From the NCBI RefSeq assembly GCF_945859705.1, contig NC_079136.1, positions 120,407,028 through 120,471,027 of the forward strand: a stretch of DNA of 64,000 nucleotides, given 5' to 3'. Within the stretch, counting starts at the first letter, position 1, and every line of letters begins with the position of its first letter. The notes under the pieces were generated by a model. The model worked only from the letters and a program-made list of their open reading frames with translations. It was not told where the DNA came from and ran no database searches. Of the stretch, positions 1 to 12,619 are shown piece after piece. The position numbers were made by a program, and so were the translations under genes. This stretch comes from Episyrphus balteatus. Taxonomy: Eukaryota; Arthropoda; Insecta; Diptera; Syrphidae.

Positions 1-700
1 ATTGCACTGCACCTATAATATCATCACAATACAAACACTTCATGTTTTTCATTTTTGAAAACCTTATAAAGTTAATTTTTAAAATTCGTGCGAATTTTAT
101 TAAGTTATCGAGAATGAAAAACGTGTCAACTCTAGAAACTTCTACAGACAAATTTTTAAACCCAGATTTCGATTTTTGAAAACTACTTTTCGAAAGTATT
201 TTTTATAACTGGCTTTTAAAAATTCAATGAAGATTCGTTAAAAATTGAAACGGGATTCAATTTTGGAAACTCACTTTTTCCAAAATAGAAATGAATTTTT
301 TAAAATTAGGTAGGTACCTTATTAAGTTTTCAAAAATTTTAAAAATGAACTCGTACTTCATTTTTGAAAACTTAATGAAGTTTTTAAAAATAAAATACGC
401 ACGAATTTTTGAAAATTACCTCATTAATTTTCCAAGAATTAAACACACCTATCAATTTTTGAATGTAATTTTCTAAAGCAGTTTTGATAAATTGAAATTT
501 GGGTTTTTGAAGAAGTTTACAAAATCTTCACTTTGTTAGGTTTTAAAAATGAATCCTATGTACGTCAGTTTTCGAAAAAAAAATCATTTTATTTTCAAAA
601 AAATTACAATAATTTTAAAAATCTGATTTCAAAATGTTTTCCTCATTTTTACGAGAAATATTTCTTATTTTAAGTATTTATTTACTCAAGTTTTCATCTT
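1..700. repeat. AT-rich dispersed repeat, copy 1
   Basis: No gene is visible. The stretch is a loose series of phrases such as TTCATTTTTGAAAACTTAAT and AAGTTTTTAAAAAT recurring every 50-100 bp. The part around 480-520 (CAGTTTTGATAAATTGAAA followed by TTTGGGTTTTTGA) is matched again near 48503-48540, so this is a dispersed family rather than simple low complexity. The 61-codon open frame at 291-476 is composed of Phe, Leu, Lys and Asn and looks like a chance frame in AT-rich DNA. Confidence 0.45.
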
Positions 701-1329
701 GGGAACAATCCTATACTGTTACATAAACAATACTTATAGTTACTTGATAGTTTTTTTTTCGGACCAAAACTAAAAATAGGTAATCTACTGACTAAAAGGT
801 ATTTTTTCAAAACAAAGCTCTTTTAAGAATTAAATTAATGAAATAAAAAAAAAATATTTTGAAGAGTTATAAATTGTGCCTGCAATAGAACCGATTTCTT
901 GATTTCTGAATTTTTCATAAACGACTTAGCCAATTTCAACGAAAATTTTAATATAGAAGCGTCTAGTAGCAGTTTTGGATTTAAAAAAAAAAATTACATT
1001 TTTTTTTGAAAACGGGTTGATAATTTTTTTTTTAATTTTGTTTTTATGTGTCGAATAATAATTTCTTAAAATTAACATACCAAACTTTTTTTGAAACTGA
1101 AATTTAATTAAAAAAAAAAATAATAATTCTGAAAATTCAGTGTTATACAAGAAACTAAATGTCATAATCAGTTGGAAGATTAAAACGATTCAAAAGGGTG
1201 TTTTTGTTGTTTTAAAAACAATTTTTGATCCTTTTTCCATTTCTTATAAAACTAATAAAAAAATTAATTTAAATTTTTGTCTTAAGAATCTTTAACATTC
1301 TTAGCAAATTTTAACATAAGAGTAAGTAC

Positions 1330-1346
1330 GTGCGAACCAGTCGTGC
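1330..1346 (+). repeat. GTGCGACCCAGTCGTGC dispersed repeat core, copy 1
   Basis: Reads GTGCGAACCAGTCGTGC. The upstream context (TTTAACATTCTTAGCAAATT then TAAGAGTAAG) matches the copy at 61070, so conservation extends at least 50 bp beyond the core. The core is an imperfect inverted repeat (GTGCGAC / GTCGTGC). Confidence 0.55.
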
Positions 1347-4028
1347 TTTGCAAAAACTTAATTTAAAACAATTTTTTTTTTTATTTTTAAAGTTTTTATT
1401 TTTTATTAATCCTATTTTCATTAGAAATTACCTACAAACAAAATTATCTATACCGAAATTCAAGAAAATCCATAGATCCGTTTAGGCTCTAGCTTGATGT
1501 ACAGATGGTCGCACAGACAAACCACCAGAAAGCAGACTTCCAAATAAGTAGAAGAGTCTTAATCTTAAAAGAAGCACAGCGGAAAATTGGCAGCTCATTC
1601 AAATTATAGCTTGAAATTATAATGAAATTTTCATTTTTTTTTTTTTGGAATTTAAAGCCTTTTAAAGTCTTTTCTGTTTGTTAAAATTTTTCGGTCAATA
1701 CTATTTCCTTCAATTAGAGCCCAAGAATGTCCTTATGAGCTAAATAGTTTACAAAAATATGCTTCTCAAAAATTTTCAATTTTTGTAAAGTGTGGATTGT
1801 CATCGGTAGGCGCAGGGCTAACGAGTTTCCTAACAAAAAACTGACAGTGTGAAAAAAATTGGCTCAAAAGAAGATTATTAGGTATCATTTTATTAAGCCT
1901 AAAAACAGCCGATTTATCTTTAAATAATAAAAAAAAAAAAACATAAATCAAAAAAGATGGATACTTCAGTGTTAGATAAGAATTATACATTTAGTGGTTT
2001 TAAAGGTGCTCTACTTTTTTCAGTTTGAAAAGTAAACCTAAAAAAGAACCACCAAATAAAAAGTTTTCAAATACACTTGTTGGGATTTCTACCCAAAATA
2101 ACTTTATTAGATTAAAAACTTACGCAAGAGGTGCACAGAAGTGTCTTTTCTGTTTAACTGAAATCAACCCTCTTGAATTAAAAGAAAAATATCGAAATTA
2201 TTATTCTTAAACCAAACAAATAACCGAAAAAAAAAACTTCTTGAGAAAACACACCCAAATCTGCTCGATCACACTCCCTAATGTCTCTCATTTATCATTT
2301 TACCCTCGTTTTTATTTTTAGGGATTTAAGTGGAATTCAGAAATGAACGTTTTTTTAACCCCAATTTTTGTTTTATTTTTTTTTATTCCAGAATATTGTC
2401 TCCCTCTTTATTTTATTAATCAAGCGTGAAATTTGACTACCTTAAGATATCAATAAGAAGTACCTACTTTTACCTTAGGAATATTGAGTTGCATTCGGAA
2501 TTGTGGGGAACTATGTATTTGATACTACTTGTGTTCAATTTTAGGTTTTGTAATAATTGGTAAACATTAAGACTTGAACGTGTGGCGCCTTACTTCAAAA
2601 AAAACAAAAAAAAAAAACAAATGTAAATGCAATTTTTGTACCCCTCTTCCATTAAGTACTGCATTCATCCAATTTGTATTATTTGAATACCTATACAAAT
2701 TTTGTTTGGCAATTAATTAATTTATTATTTCTGACATTGTGTTTGCACGCAAAATTATTATTATTTATTATTTGGGTGTGAACACAGTAAAAATTTATTA
2801 TAATTGAAAAAAGTTCTTTGACTTTCTTTGCAGCTTGTTTTTTGTGTTTTTTTTTTTTCTCCATCTTGTTAACGACGTGACGCTACTGATTTTATTACTG
2901 TAGGTAGGTAGGTACATCGAATTAGTAGGATCATTAAATTTCTAATTATAATATCAGTAGCAATTATAATAAGAACGCGTACATCATAATTTGCTATAAC
3001 CATGTTTCACTTTCGATTTTTGTTTTGATTCAAAGTAAGAAAAGAAAAGAAAATAATTAATTTTTTGTTTTATCAAGATTGAAAGAAAAAATGAAAGATA
3101 CAAAGTCTTCAAGTTCAATTAGAGTTTATATGTAACAATGTTGTGATGTGACTGTGAGAGGCATCTTACAGTGGTACAAAAAAAAATTTAACCATAATTG
3201 AATAAGTCGATGCTTAGTACAGTTTTTGAAATAATCTTTGTCTATCGTGTTTTTATTCAACTCGTGGTCACGTGAATTACTGTTTTTTGGAATTATTTTG
3301 CTTTGGTCCAAAAATAACGGCAACTATCATATTTCTCAAAACGGCTACTACGATTTTAATCATAAGATTCAAGTATTATTTTTTAGACAAGATCTTTCTT
3401 TTAGCGAAAGCAGTTTAAAAAAAAAAAAAAAAAAACGTTTTTAACGGTATCTCCCATAGAACCGTTTTCAAAATTTCTGACTGGTTCAATTATTGTATAT
3501 TGTAAAGCATTTTTATTGCTTTTATATAAATTTAAAACAAAATATTGAAAAAAAATAATTTCTGGATTAAAAAAAAAATGATTTTTTTTTTTTTATATTT
3601 ATATTTTTTTAAAACCAGTTTTAACGGTTTTGATAATTTTTGTTTTAATGCTAGATTTAGTTTAAAATGTTGTTTTGAACATTTTAAGAACGAATTTTAT
3701 TTTGTTACCAACTTCCAAAAAGGAGGAGGTACTTATTCAATTCGTCTGTAGTTTTTTTTTTTTTTTGTGTTTGTTACCTCATAACTTTGGACTAAGTGAA
3801 CCAATTTTGATATTTTTTGTTTGTATTGGAAATCTGGTGCCTGCAGTGTGGTCCCATTTCAATTTCGTCCAGTTATGGCTATAGAAACTATGAGAAAAAC
3901 CATAAAACCCAGTTTTGATCCATGGAAGTCGGTTTTATTTTTTTGATAAAATGATTATTTTATTTTTTATGTATATATATTTACCTAAGTATATAATATA
4001 AAAAGTTTTGAGTTCTAAGAGCAATTTC

Positions 4029-4045
4029 GTGCGACCCAGTCGTGC
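4029..4045 (+). repeat. GTGCGACCCAGTCGTGC dispersed repeat core, copy 2
   Basis: Exact core GTGCGACCCAGTCGTGC, preceded by AAGAGCAATTTC and followed by ATCATTTAGTTTC. Same orientation as the copies at 1330 and 61070. Confidence 0.6.
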
Positions 4046-4921
4046 ATCATTTAGTTTCAAGAGGGTCTCAATTTGTCTAACCTATAGCAGTTGCTGCCTT
4101 TTTGATCGATTGTACCTACATAATAAAATTTTCATCTAATGAGTTAAGTTACTCGGTTACTATGTTTTTTAGCAAAAACTATAATAATTGTCATATTTTA
4201 ATTTGTACTTTAATTTTTTGTCAGTGTATAATTAATTGAAAACAAAAATTTTAAAAATGGTATGTCGTTTTGTAGGACTTATGAATTTAAAATAAATTTG
4301 AAAAAATGTGATTTTTCAAAAAAAAAAACTTGCAAACTTCTTAGTGGGCAGGTTCGGAAACTTTGGGGACAAAATATTTATAGGTAATTTCTCGGCCTCT
4401 GATTGGTCAACCTGTAAAAAAAATCCTTTCAATTTAGGTGATTTAATTGGAAAGCTAACTGGAAAGTTAGACAAGAAAATTTTTTTTTTGTCAACATGAC
4501 AGCTGATTGTTTTTAATAACAGAATTACTACATTTATTAGTGTGAAAAACGAGTAAAAAGTGCATTATCGGTAGGTATAATTAATGTTATTGATTCATTA
4601 AAGTAAAGTGAATCTCTAAAATTCTTAAGTAAATTTCGAAATTTGACAATAACATCATAATCCAAACTAATTTAGTCAATTTACTCAAATTTCCGTTCAG
4701 AAAATGATGTTGCCTAAATATCTAGTCCCTAATATTTCCTGAACGTTTCCATTAAAAATCAAAAAAAAATTTTTTTGTTTTAAATTTTGTTATTGATTGA
4801 CATTAAAATTATATTTCTTAGTCGATTTGAAGTCTATCTTTTTATTCCCACAAAATTATAAATTTTAAATGCCCCATGTGCCATGCCCCACGTGGCATTT
4901 GCAAATGCCCCACGTTTAATA

Positions 4922-5909
4922 GAGTAATTTTGGGTAAGATCGCTCAGTGGGTAAGAGCGCGCAGTGCTTATTTCTCGAGTTGTATAAAAAAAAAAAAACG
5001 AAAACGAAAAATGAGGAAATCAGCTCTTAGTTAGACGTCAATAAGTCATGACCTACGCGATTGTGTGCTCAGCTCTATTTTATTCTAAAAGAGGGTTGAA
5101 AAAACTCGGCTCAAAACAAAAAAAAAAAAGTTGTGCTGGAAAAGTGTGTAGCGTCGGCGTGGGAGCATTATATACCGAAAGTAGTACATATTTTTGAATT
5201 TTGCATATTTATATTTGATTTAAGTCAAAAATTTGTTAGATTTTGTTTTATTTTATATTATAAATTTGATAAATAGAAAAAAAAAATACCTTTGTGGGTA
5301 AAATCGCGCAGTCCTTTTGTGGGTAAGAACGCGCACTTCTTCCCATATTCAACTTTTCGTTTTTCAACAGGACAGAATTATTTGAAACTTGAATCTTGAA
5401 AAACGAAGGCTGTTATTCATGAATTCCAAAAAAGAAAGGCCGTAATCTTCTAATTTAATTAGAAATATTTTTTGTTTGTTTTGTTTTATAAATAAAGTTT
5501 AAGTTTTTGTATTTGAACTTAATTTGTTTTTTCATTAACATTTTCATTCATTTTAGTGAAAACTTGAAAGTTTTGAAATAAAGTTTTGTTTAACTAAGTA
5601 TAACATTAAGTTTTTAGACATTTAGTTGCCGTAAACTGTCAAGATTCCTATTAAAATTATGTGCGCGCTCTTACCCAAGATTTTGCGCGATCTTACCCTG
5701 AGTTTGGGGCAAGAGTGCGCACTTCAACTTCATTTGGTTTTTGTTTTTAATCATATGAAATATTTAAACTAAAACACTTTTTTTTTGTGTTTTCTTGTTC
5801 CCAAAATATAGGTTTATCAAATCTAAAAAACATTATGCTGATATCTCTTACCAAATCTGCACAATTTCGCCTTAAAGTGAAAAGTGCGCGCACTTACCCC
5901 AACTGACTC
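4922..5909. mobile_element. 988-bp TA-flanked inverted-repeat element (non-autonomous)
   Basis: The left end AGAGTAATTTTGGGTAAGAT and the right end, read on the other strand as GAGTCAGTTGGGGTAAGTGC, form imperfect terminal inverted repeats. TA lies at 4920-4921 and 5910-5911. The motif GGGTAAGA(T/G)CGCGCAGT recurs inside near both ends (about 4933, 4950, 5297, 5321) and in inverse near 5661, 5686 and 5890. No transposase frame is present. A TA duplication is typical of Tc1/mariner-type elements; the superfamily assignment is inference. Its size is close to two other TA-flanked elements here (19301-20291 and 20408-21391), which also carry GGGGTAA/GGGGCTA-type termini. Confidence 0.75.
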
Positions 5910-5911
5910 TA

Positions 5912-6719
5912 CAAAAAATTTAAGGATTATTCCGTTACCGCCAATTTGTTGTAAATTTTCAAATTTTAACTGATAACTTACATCGAATTCTTATTCAACC
6001 TTTGAACTTGTTACTCCAATGAATGTCATGTTACGTAAATTCTACAATAAAAATGCATAACAATTAAATAAATTTTATCCTCAATTGTTACACATTCGAA
6101 TTTGCATGTTCCAATCCAGACAACCTTTTATAATGTTCTACCATGTTTATTATATTCATATACCACCACCAATCTTCATTTAATGATTCAGGAAATTATT
6201 TCAATCACAGGCATTTTGTTGTTAATTATAATCAACAAATTGTATTAAAATGTAACAATCCCAATACCAAACACTCCCAAACTTATGGGGCAATAAAATA
6301 AAATACATAGGTACGGTTAAAAAATATAAAAAAGCAAAACAATTTAAATTAATATTACGCACAATTAAATCCAATTTATCTCCGTGACAGAAAAGCAAGA
6401 GTTTATACTCAACTTGTTCTCGTTTATTATTGCAATTTGCAACAAAAAAAATATAAATGAGAGATACCTACAAATCAAACAAAATAATGAATCCGATTGA
6501 CACACCGATACAAAAAAGAAAATTCTGTTCCAATTAAACAAAAAAAAAAGAAAAACAAAATTCACAAATTTTGTCACAAATTAAACATAAATTTCATACA
6601 ACATCCGTTTGTATAGCTCTTTAACAAGCAAACGGATAACACACGGGGAAGAACATTTAAATAAAATATAAAAATAAAATGAAATGCACAAGTTGCATGC
6701 TTTTGCTTTTTAAAAGTAA
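5912..6719. other. AT-rich DNA without recognisable feature
   Basis: No supported gene, RNA or repeat. The minus-strand frames at 6365-6577 and 6574-6768 encode Phe-rich peptides without known motifs. Confidence 0.4.
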
Positions 6720-6721
6720 AA

Positions 6722-7812
6722 TAAAACAAATTACAGACTAACAAATGGACAAACTGATAAACTGACAAATTGTCAAACTGGTAAACTGGTAAACCTAAAA
6801 ATTGACAAACTAACAGAAGGAAAAATTGACAAACTGATAAACTTACAGAATGACAAACTGACAGAGTGCTAAATTGACAAAACCGAGAATATTATAAAGT
6901 GACAAACTGATAATCAGAAAATGTGACAAACTGACAGAATGATAAATTGAAAAACTGATAAACTGTCAAACTGATTAACTGACAAACTAACAGAGTGATA
7001 AATTAACAAGCAAGTAAACTGAAGTACGAATCATCTCTGACAAACTAATGAGCTGACAAATTGTCAAACTAACAATCTGAAAGAAAACAACCTGAAAGAC
7101 TGATAAATTGGCAATCTGCTAAATTGCGGAACTGACAAACTGATAAACTGGCAAACTGGTAAACTGACAAACTGACGACTGAAGAACTATGTACATATAA
7201 GAAACTGATAAACTCAAAAACTGAAAGACTGACTCCTTAACTGACAAACTAAAAACCTTATAAGCTGATTAACTCACAAACTGATTAATTATTATCAGTT
7301 TGTCAGCAAACAACAAACCAATAAATTGAAAAACTGACAAACTGAAAACTATGAAACTTTTATACTGATAAAGTGCTAAACTGAAAAACTGATAAATTGG
7401 CAGACTAAAAAAAAACTGATAAACTGATGATAAAATGACAAACTGCAAACTGATAAACTGGAAAACTGATAAAAAGACAAACTAACAAACTCACAAGCTG
7501 AAAAACTGATAAACTGACAATCTGATAATCTGACGAACGGACAAACTGTTAAGCTGACAAACTGATAATCTGACGAACTGAAGGACTGACAAACTGATAA
7601 AATTGACAAACTGCAAAATGGACAAACTGATTAGCTGACAAACTGATATTCAGACAAATTGATTAACTGACAAACTGAAAACAAACTGAGAAACTGCAAA
7701 CTGATATACAAGCAAACTGATAAAATGAAATACTACTAACAAACTGATAAACTGACAATATAACAAACGGACAAAATGATTAACTGAAAAACTGAGAGAC
7801 TGACAAACTGAC
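6722..7812. repeat. Degenerate ACAAACTGATAAACTG minisatellite
   Basis: About 1.1 kb made of short variants of GACAAACTGA and TAAACTGA, with a rough period of 8-10 bp and many substitutions and indels. The array starts near AAATGGACAAACTGATAAAC and ends near GACAAACTGACATTTG. The minus-strand 77-codon frame at 7376-7609 is a translation of the repeat (QFVSLSVC-type peptide) and not a gene. Divergence between units suggests an old array. Confidence 0.85.
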
Positions 7813-9648
7813 ATTTGATTGTTTTAAAGTGTCTCTATAGGAGCTAAAAAAAAAAGTAAGAATCTTTTTAAACTTTTATTAAATCCATTAAATGACCGCT
7901 TTCATTTGCCTGTATGGTAAATTTTAAATCAATTTAATTGAATTTGCGCTAAACTTGAAAAAAAAGTATATTAAATCAATTTTATATCATAAAACGTTTC
8001 CATGTAAGTATGTTAAAAACAGCACTATCAAAATCATTAATAGCTACAATTTTATGTGTATTTAAATATTTGACATGCGAGCAGGTATTTACATGTGACA
8101 TATCGTACTTACGTGCGTGCATGTGTCACATGTCATATAATAAAATATAATTTGTCCAATTTTAATTAGAAAATTGTTCAAATTTAATGAATTTATATAA
8201 TCAAAAATGAGCTTTTCTAAGGATATGCCGTTGATTTTTATAATAAATGACAATTCTCATATAAATACTGCTAGAAATTGGAAATGTAGATACTTTTATG
8301 GCTTTTATATTTCTCTGAACGTGTTGGTTATCGATGGTCGATTCGTTTGACCTTCTCTCTGCCTTCTTATATCGACCACAGAGTTCTCCCTGCAGTAGAA
8401 TAATATTCAATTAACTCTAATTGTTTGGCAAGTCTTTCATTAGAGATTGATTCTATACATCAAATAATTAATTAACATTGTCAGAGAAATGCTTAGTTAG
8501 GTATTCTGGGATGATTGCGACGATGATGATGATGATGAAGATTCAATGCTTGATGAATATATATGTGGAGCAGGGTCCCAATTCAATTATAGACAAAATC
8601 AAAGGTCAGAAATTGGGTAGTGCAAAAGCTTTTATAGAACAAAACAAGGAGACGTTATAACTCTCGGTACAATTCAAGTTTGTCACACTCATGTCAATTA
8701 AAAAAAAAAACAAAACAAAAGTGTCTAAATTGGCAAAACCAAAGAACCCACAAAACACCTGAGGTTTTAGGTATAGAATCTATCTACAATCATACCCGTT
8801 ACTACTAAAGGACAACTCTATATGTATCAATATTCAAAGTCCTATGGGAGTTTTGTTTCTGTGTGTTCACAAGCATCAATATCTAGACTTTTTTTCTTTT
8901 GATTCACAGAAAGAAAAACCAGAAACGGATATTGAAGGAGGTTGTAGGGTTGTAGTTTTTCATGATTTTCTTTAAAAATTAAAAAAAAAATTTTAACTTT
9001 CCTAACTTTGGATCGATATATCTTGAAAACTAAGTCTTTACAAAAACTCAGTTTTTCAGGGTCCAATGGTACATTGAATTCCCTTTAATTTGATATGCAT
9101 CATCAATAAGTTTCATTCGCTATGTTGCTTTAAATTTATAAATTTCACTTGAACTATCATACACATGAAATTACGTTTTTTTTTTTTTTTTTGTTTTTTG
9201 ATACGGACCTGAAAGACTCAAAGAAAAATTCACAGACTACAGGTGAAAATGGCTTTAAGAGAAAAAATATATGAACATGTGAATATAAGCTCTGCAGTAC
9301 TCGATTTCCCATCTTCGGATCTCTGGAGTAATCGAAACCAGATAAAATGAAAACATGAAAAATGATATCGTGTCGTCGTCGTCAGTTTGTTATTTTTTTT
9401 TTTCAGTTTCTTTTTTTTTTACCAGGTGAATTGAATCCATTGAGAATTACTTTTGCTAGTTCATACTTTTTTATGTATACCTAACTGTGATGTAGTGACG
9501 GACACTATGTATATAAAACTGTCGAACACCAATATTTTCTAGTTTCCCACATGGTTGTGGTGGATTATATTGAGTATATCCTATTGCATTTGTTGTGTGG
9601 GGGGTTTTGGGATGTGAATATACCCTTCACATTGTCACATACTACATT
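7813..9648. other. Intergenic or intronic DNA, no gene called
   Basis: Contains a GAT microsatellite near 8521-8538 and long T runs near 9178 and 9398. A short open stretch near 8500-8620 would read DDDDDDEDS, but this comes from the GAT repeat and has no flanking support. Nothing else is recognisable. Confidence 0.4.
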
Positions 9649-10280
9649 GGGTCGGCTACATTTCATACCAAAACTTTTCATACCACTACATTTCATACCA
9701 CTACATTTCATACCACACATTTCATCCCAACAGAATCTGTTAAAATAACAGAGTTCATTCTTAGAAAGGGCCGCCCTTTTTTGTTCATTTTTTGTTGTTC
9801 TTGTTTTTTGCTGTTTTTGAAAATTTTTATTGGCCAATGAAATTAGTGAAACTATTTAATAAAGGATGCATATAGGTAAAGTAAGTAACGCAGCCGTAGG
9901 TGTAGTGTTTATGACATCATATGGAGTTCTTTTTAGTTTTGCATATTATGGAGTGGGAAAAAGAAGAAAAATTTTGAGATGGGAGTGATTGGTTGGTTTG
10001 ACATTTGAGAGATTAGTTGAAGCTTTTTTTTATTAGTTTGGCAGGTATTATAATATAGTTTAAGGTTTAAGTATTGTGCGCACTGCGCAGCTAAAAAAGA
10101 GGAGGAGACTTTCAAGAAAGGGTTCTTGTTGGTGGTTGTTTTTCTTTATTTTTTTTTAGGCTTAGGTTTTTTTTTTAAACAGATTTTTGCGTTGATTGAT
10201 GGTATGATACTTATGTGCGAAGGTGTTTGGTTTTTGCAATTTGTTTGTTTTTTTTTTATGAAGGGACTGAGAAGTAGGTA
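9649..10280 (+). repeat. Left arm of large inverted repeat, outer part
   Basis: Matches the reverse complement of about 22840-23461. It begins with four CATTTCATACCACTA-like 15-bp subrepeats (9658-9725); the right arm has fewer, consistent with slippage in one arm. It ends exactly at the GTA duplication of the 6.3-kb insertion. Confidence 0.8.
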
Positions 10281-10969
10281 TAGTCCAGTAAATAAAGGAG
10301 TTTTACCCTACAAAAGGTCCGGTAGTTCTAATTTTTTGATATGTTGTTAGGTATGGTTAGTAGATAAAAAAACCAAATTTCCACAACCACGCCCCCTCCG
10401 CCCCCTTCAGCATCACCGAAAAACCATAGAAATCTGGCACTTTTTTCACTTTTATGCCCATAACTTTCTTCTGGTGCATTTTATTGAAAAAAAGTTGTTG
10501 GTAGACTTGTAGAAAACATAATTTCCTACGAAAATGACCTTGGTAGTATGTTTATACACCCAAAAACAACGAAGTTATGAAGCTTTCAAAAACATATAAA
10601 ATTTTGGATTTTGCAATATTTTCAGTTTCTTGTCACTTAACAGTGCTATAACTCTTTAACAATTGACTTTTACGCAAAAGTCTCTATAATCAATCTTACA
10701 GGCAATTTAATTACCTAAAATAAAATGTACACTACTTTGATTTTGTGAATCAAATAACCGAGTTAGGGCTAAAATAGTAAAAAAGTATTTTTGATAGTTT
10801 TCGACACTTTTTGAATTATTCATTAAATGAAGGATTTGTATCCCACAAAAGGTCGGGTGGTTCTTATTTTATATTTAATCAGGTTTTGATGGTAGATTGA
10901 AAAATAGACACGCCCCCTCCGCCCCCTTAACCATACTCCAAAAACCAATTCTGCATTTTTTCAGTTTTA
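10281..10969 (+). repeat. Left TIR of the 6.3-kb element (two tandem GC-box units)
   Basis: Unit 1 (about 10310-10660) and unit 2 (about 10660-10969) share the order TTGTGGGATAC or CCCTACAAAAGGTCC, then CACGCCCCCTCCGCCCCC, then a CAGTTTTATG or CACTTTTATG phrase. The whole stretch is mirrored at 13993-14324 plus 16207-16582 with only scattered differences. Confidence 0.8.
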
Positions 10970-11043
10970 TGAAGTTTCATACATGAGTTGATGAGTTGAC
11001 AAGTACGATTGAAGGAGGTTCAGCCTTATTGCTACATAGAATA

Positions 11044-11333
11044 AGGTGGTCCTTAGGAACAAAAAATTGGGGACGCCCCCTAGAATGGTTCCAAATCAGG
11101 AAAAAAAAAAGCCCTAATTTTTTCAAATTTTTATTCCTAACCCTTCCTGACCATATTTCATTAGGAAGTTTATATCAAAAATCCGCCATTTACCCAACAC
11201 TGGACACAGAATATCGCCCCGGAAGGGTCAGAGATAAAAATTTGAAAAAAATAGTGTATTTTTTTCCTGATTTGGAACCAATCTTGGGGGCGTCGCACTC
11301 AATTTTCGAAAAAGAGTAAAATAAGGACCACCT
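11044..11333. mobile_element. 290-bp TA-flanked MITE nested in the 6.3-kb element
   Basis: Terminal inverted repeat AGGTGGTCCT, with further pairing inside (GGGGACGCCCCC near 11070; GGGGGCG near 11286; TTCCTGATTTGGAACC near 11266 against GGTTCCAAATCAGGAA near 11087). TA lies at 11042-11043 and 11334-11335. The 107-codon frame that crosses it (10996-11319) is a by-product of the element and has no coding signature. Confidence 0.75.
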
Positions 11334-11791
11334 TAATATACAACTATCAATCGATAGTTGATACAAATTAAAATTTAATATCTTACTACTTAATTAAAAA
11401 AAGTTTTGAGAGCAGAGAATGGTCCTAGTCGTTATAAAGAAATCTAATTACAAAATTCCAGTTGACCAGTTTTCCTATAATTTTGGTTTAAAAATCCCAA
11501 ATTTCAGTATTTATCAACAATCGATTGACAGTTGTAAATCACAATACGGGTGATTATAAAATTGATAATAGAACAGTCAAATCCTGTTTGCCTAAGAAGT
11601 ATAGAGAAGGTTAAAAGGTTGAGAGTAGTCAAAGCAGCTGCAGGCACAGTTTTGGAAGTCATTCGGTCTAAAGTTTACAATACAGATGAGTACCCTCCTC
11701 TATTTTTTTAAACTGTAATACTGTTATCGTCCCCGATCCTTCCTTTCCCCCCTTCTTACAGGAATAAGTGTATATGTATAGGAAGGTCCTA

Positions 11792-12619
11792 CCCAACTAA
11801 CATTTCAGCTTCGGTTAAGGTATTACAAAAGCTACATTTTAGCTTCTTTTAAACTTTAGTAAGGTTGTTGGGCATGGAAAAAGGAGAACGTTATACAAGT
11901 TTGACCCTCTATAAGAAGTTTAAACGAAGCTTTACCGAAGTTCTACAGAAGCTTTGAGATTTGACAGATAGCTTCGGAAGAGCTTGTATAGCTCTTTAAT
12001 ACATGTCTTATCGAAATAAAAAAAAAAACTACTACAAAAACAAAAAATAATTCTTTTTTAAATGGTTTTTATTTGATTTTAAATCATGAATTTTATCTTT
12101 TAATCTGAAATTATATTATTATTCCATTAGTTTTTAGTATATCTATTAATAATAATTTTAAAAGTATATAATTTTTTTACCACACCCAGGAATCGAACTT
12201 CGTGTCTGCTTGGTGGCAGTCCACCACTCTACGCACTCGGCCATCCTCGTATATTAATTAATGAAATCAAAAACTTAATCAGTTCAAATAGCAGAAATGT
12301 AAAAAAAAATGTCTGAGCTAAATTAATCAATGTCAAAACCAAAAAGTGTCCCAGCTAGATTATTCAATATCAAAACCAAAAACCAAATACTAAACTTGGT
12401 AATTTCTGTAAATCTTCTATAAATTCATTAAGCAGGCTTTTCCGAAAACAAGCTTTTTTCGTTTAAGTTTCTTTAACAATATTTAAACAACTTATTAGAA
12501 GTTGTTAAACAAGTTCAAACTTGTATAAGAAATTAAATTCTGAAGCAAGCTCAATACAAGCTGTATAAAAAGTAGATCCTGCGAGATCTCAATTTATAGA
12601 AGCTGTTGTGCTAGTTGGG
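11792..12619. mobile_element. 828-bp CCCAACTAAC-type TA-flanked element
   Basis: Ends are CCCAACTAACATTTCAGCTT and, on the opposite strand, CCCAACTAGCACAACAGCTT. TA lies at 11790-11791 and 12620-12621. It interrupts the CDTTS pseudogene: the reading frame on the right resumes with KLLIEM immediately after the TA. Inside are GAAGCTTTACCGAAG-type phrases and a tRNA-like segment at 12178-12250. A diverged relative is at 41396-42560, and short relatives with the same ends are at 45422-45507 and 54127-54213. Confidence 0.75.
12178..12250 (-). other. Decayed tRNA-like segment (minus strand)
   Basis: Read on the minus strand it has an A-box-like GGATGGCCGAGTGCG and a B-box-like AGTTCGATTCC at tRNA-like spacing, but acceptor and T-stem pairing is poor. 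Probably a tRNA-derived SINE head or tRNA pseudogene captured in the 828-bp element. The relative at 41.4-42.6 kb seems to lack it. Confidence 0.4.

Larger units (their letters stand above)
701..4919. other. Gene-free AT-rich DNA with dispersed repeat fragments
   Basis: I see no supported gene. Short frames (for example 2025-2210, 3238-3444, 4308-4499) show no recognisable motif and have the base composition of their surroundings. Several TE-like fragments are present: a CCGTTTAGGCTCTAGCTTGA phrase near 1478 that recurs near 36483, two GTGCGACCCAGTCGTGC cores (1330 and 4029), and an ACGGTATCTCCCATAGAACC phrase near 3443 that recurs in variant form near 60580. Confidence 0.5.

Noticed and set aside
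4933..4966. tRNA A-box-like CGCTCAGTGGGTAAGAGCG
   Set aside because: It is one of several GGGTAAGAKCGCGC iterations within the 988-bp element; no B box or cloverleaf follows.
8490..8625. Acidic open stretch (DDDDDDEDS) that could be an exon
   Set aside because: Produced by a GAT microsatellite. No splice signals or homologous motif.
10996..11319. 107-codon plus-strand frame
   Set aside because: It coincides with a 290-bp MITE and its edges. No motif, and most of its length is inverted-repeat DNA.
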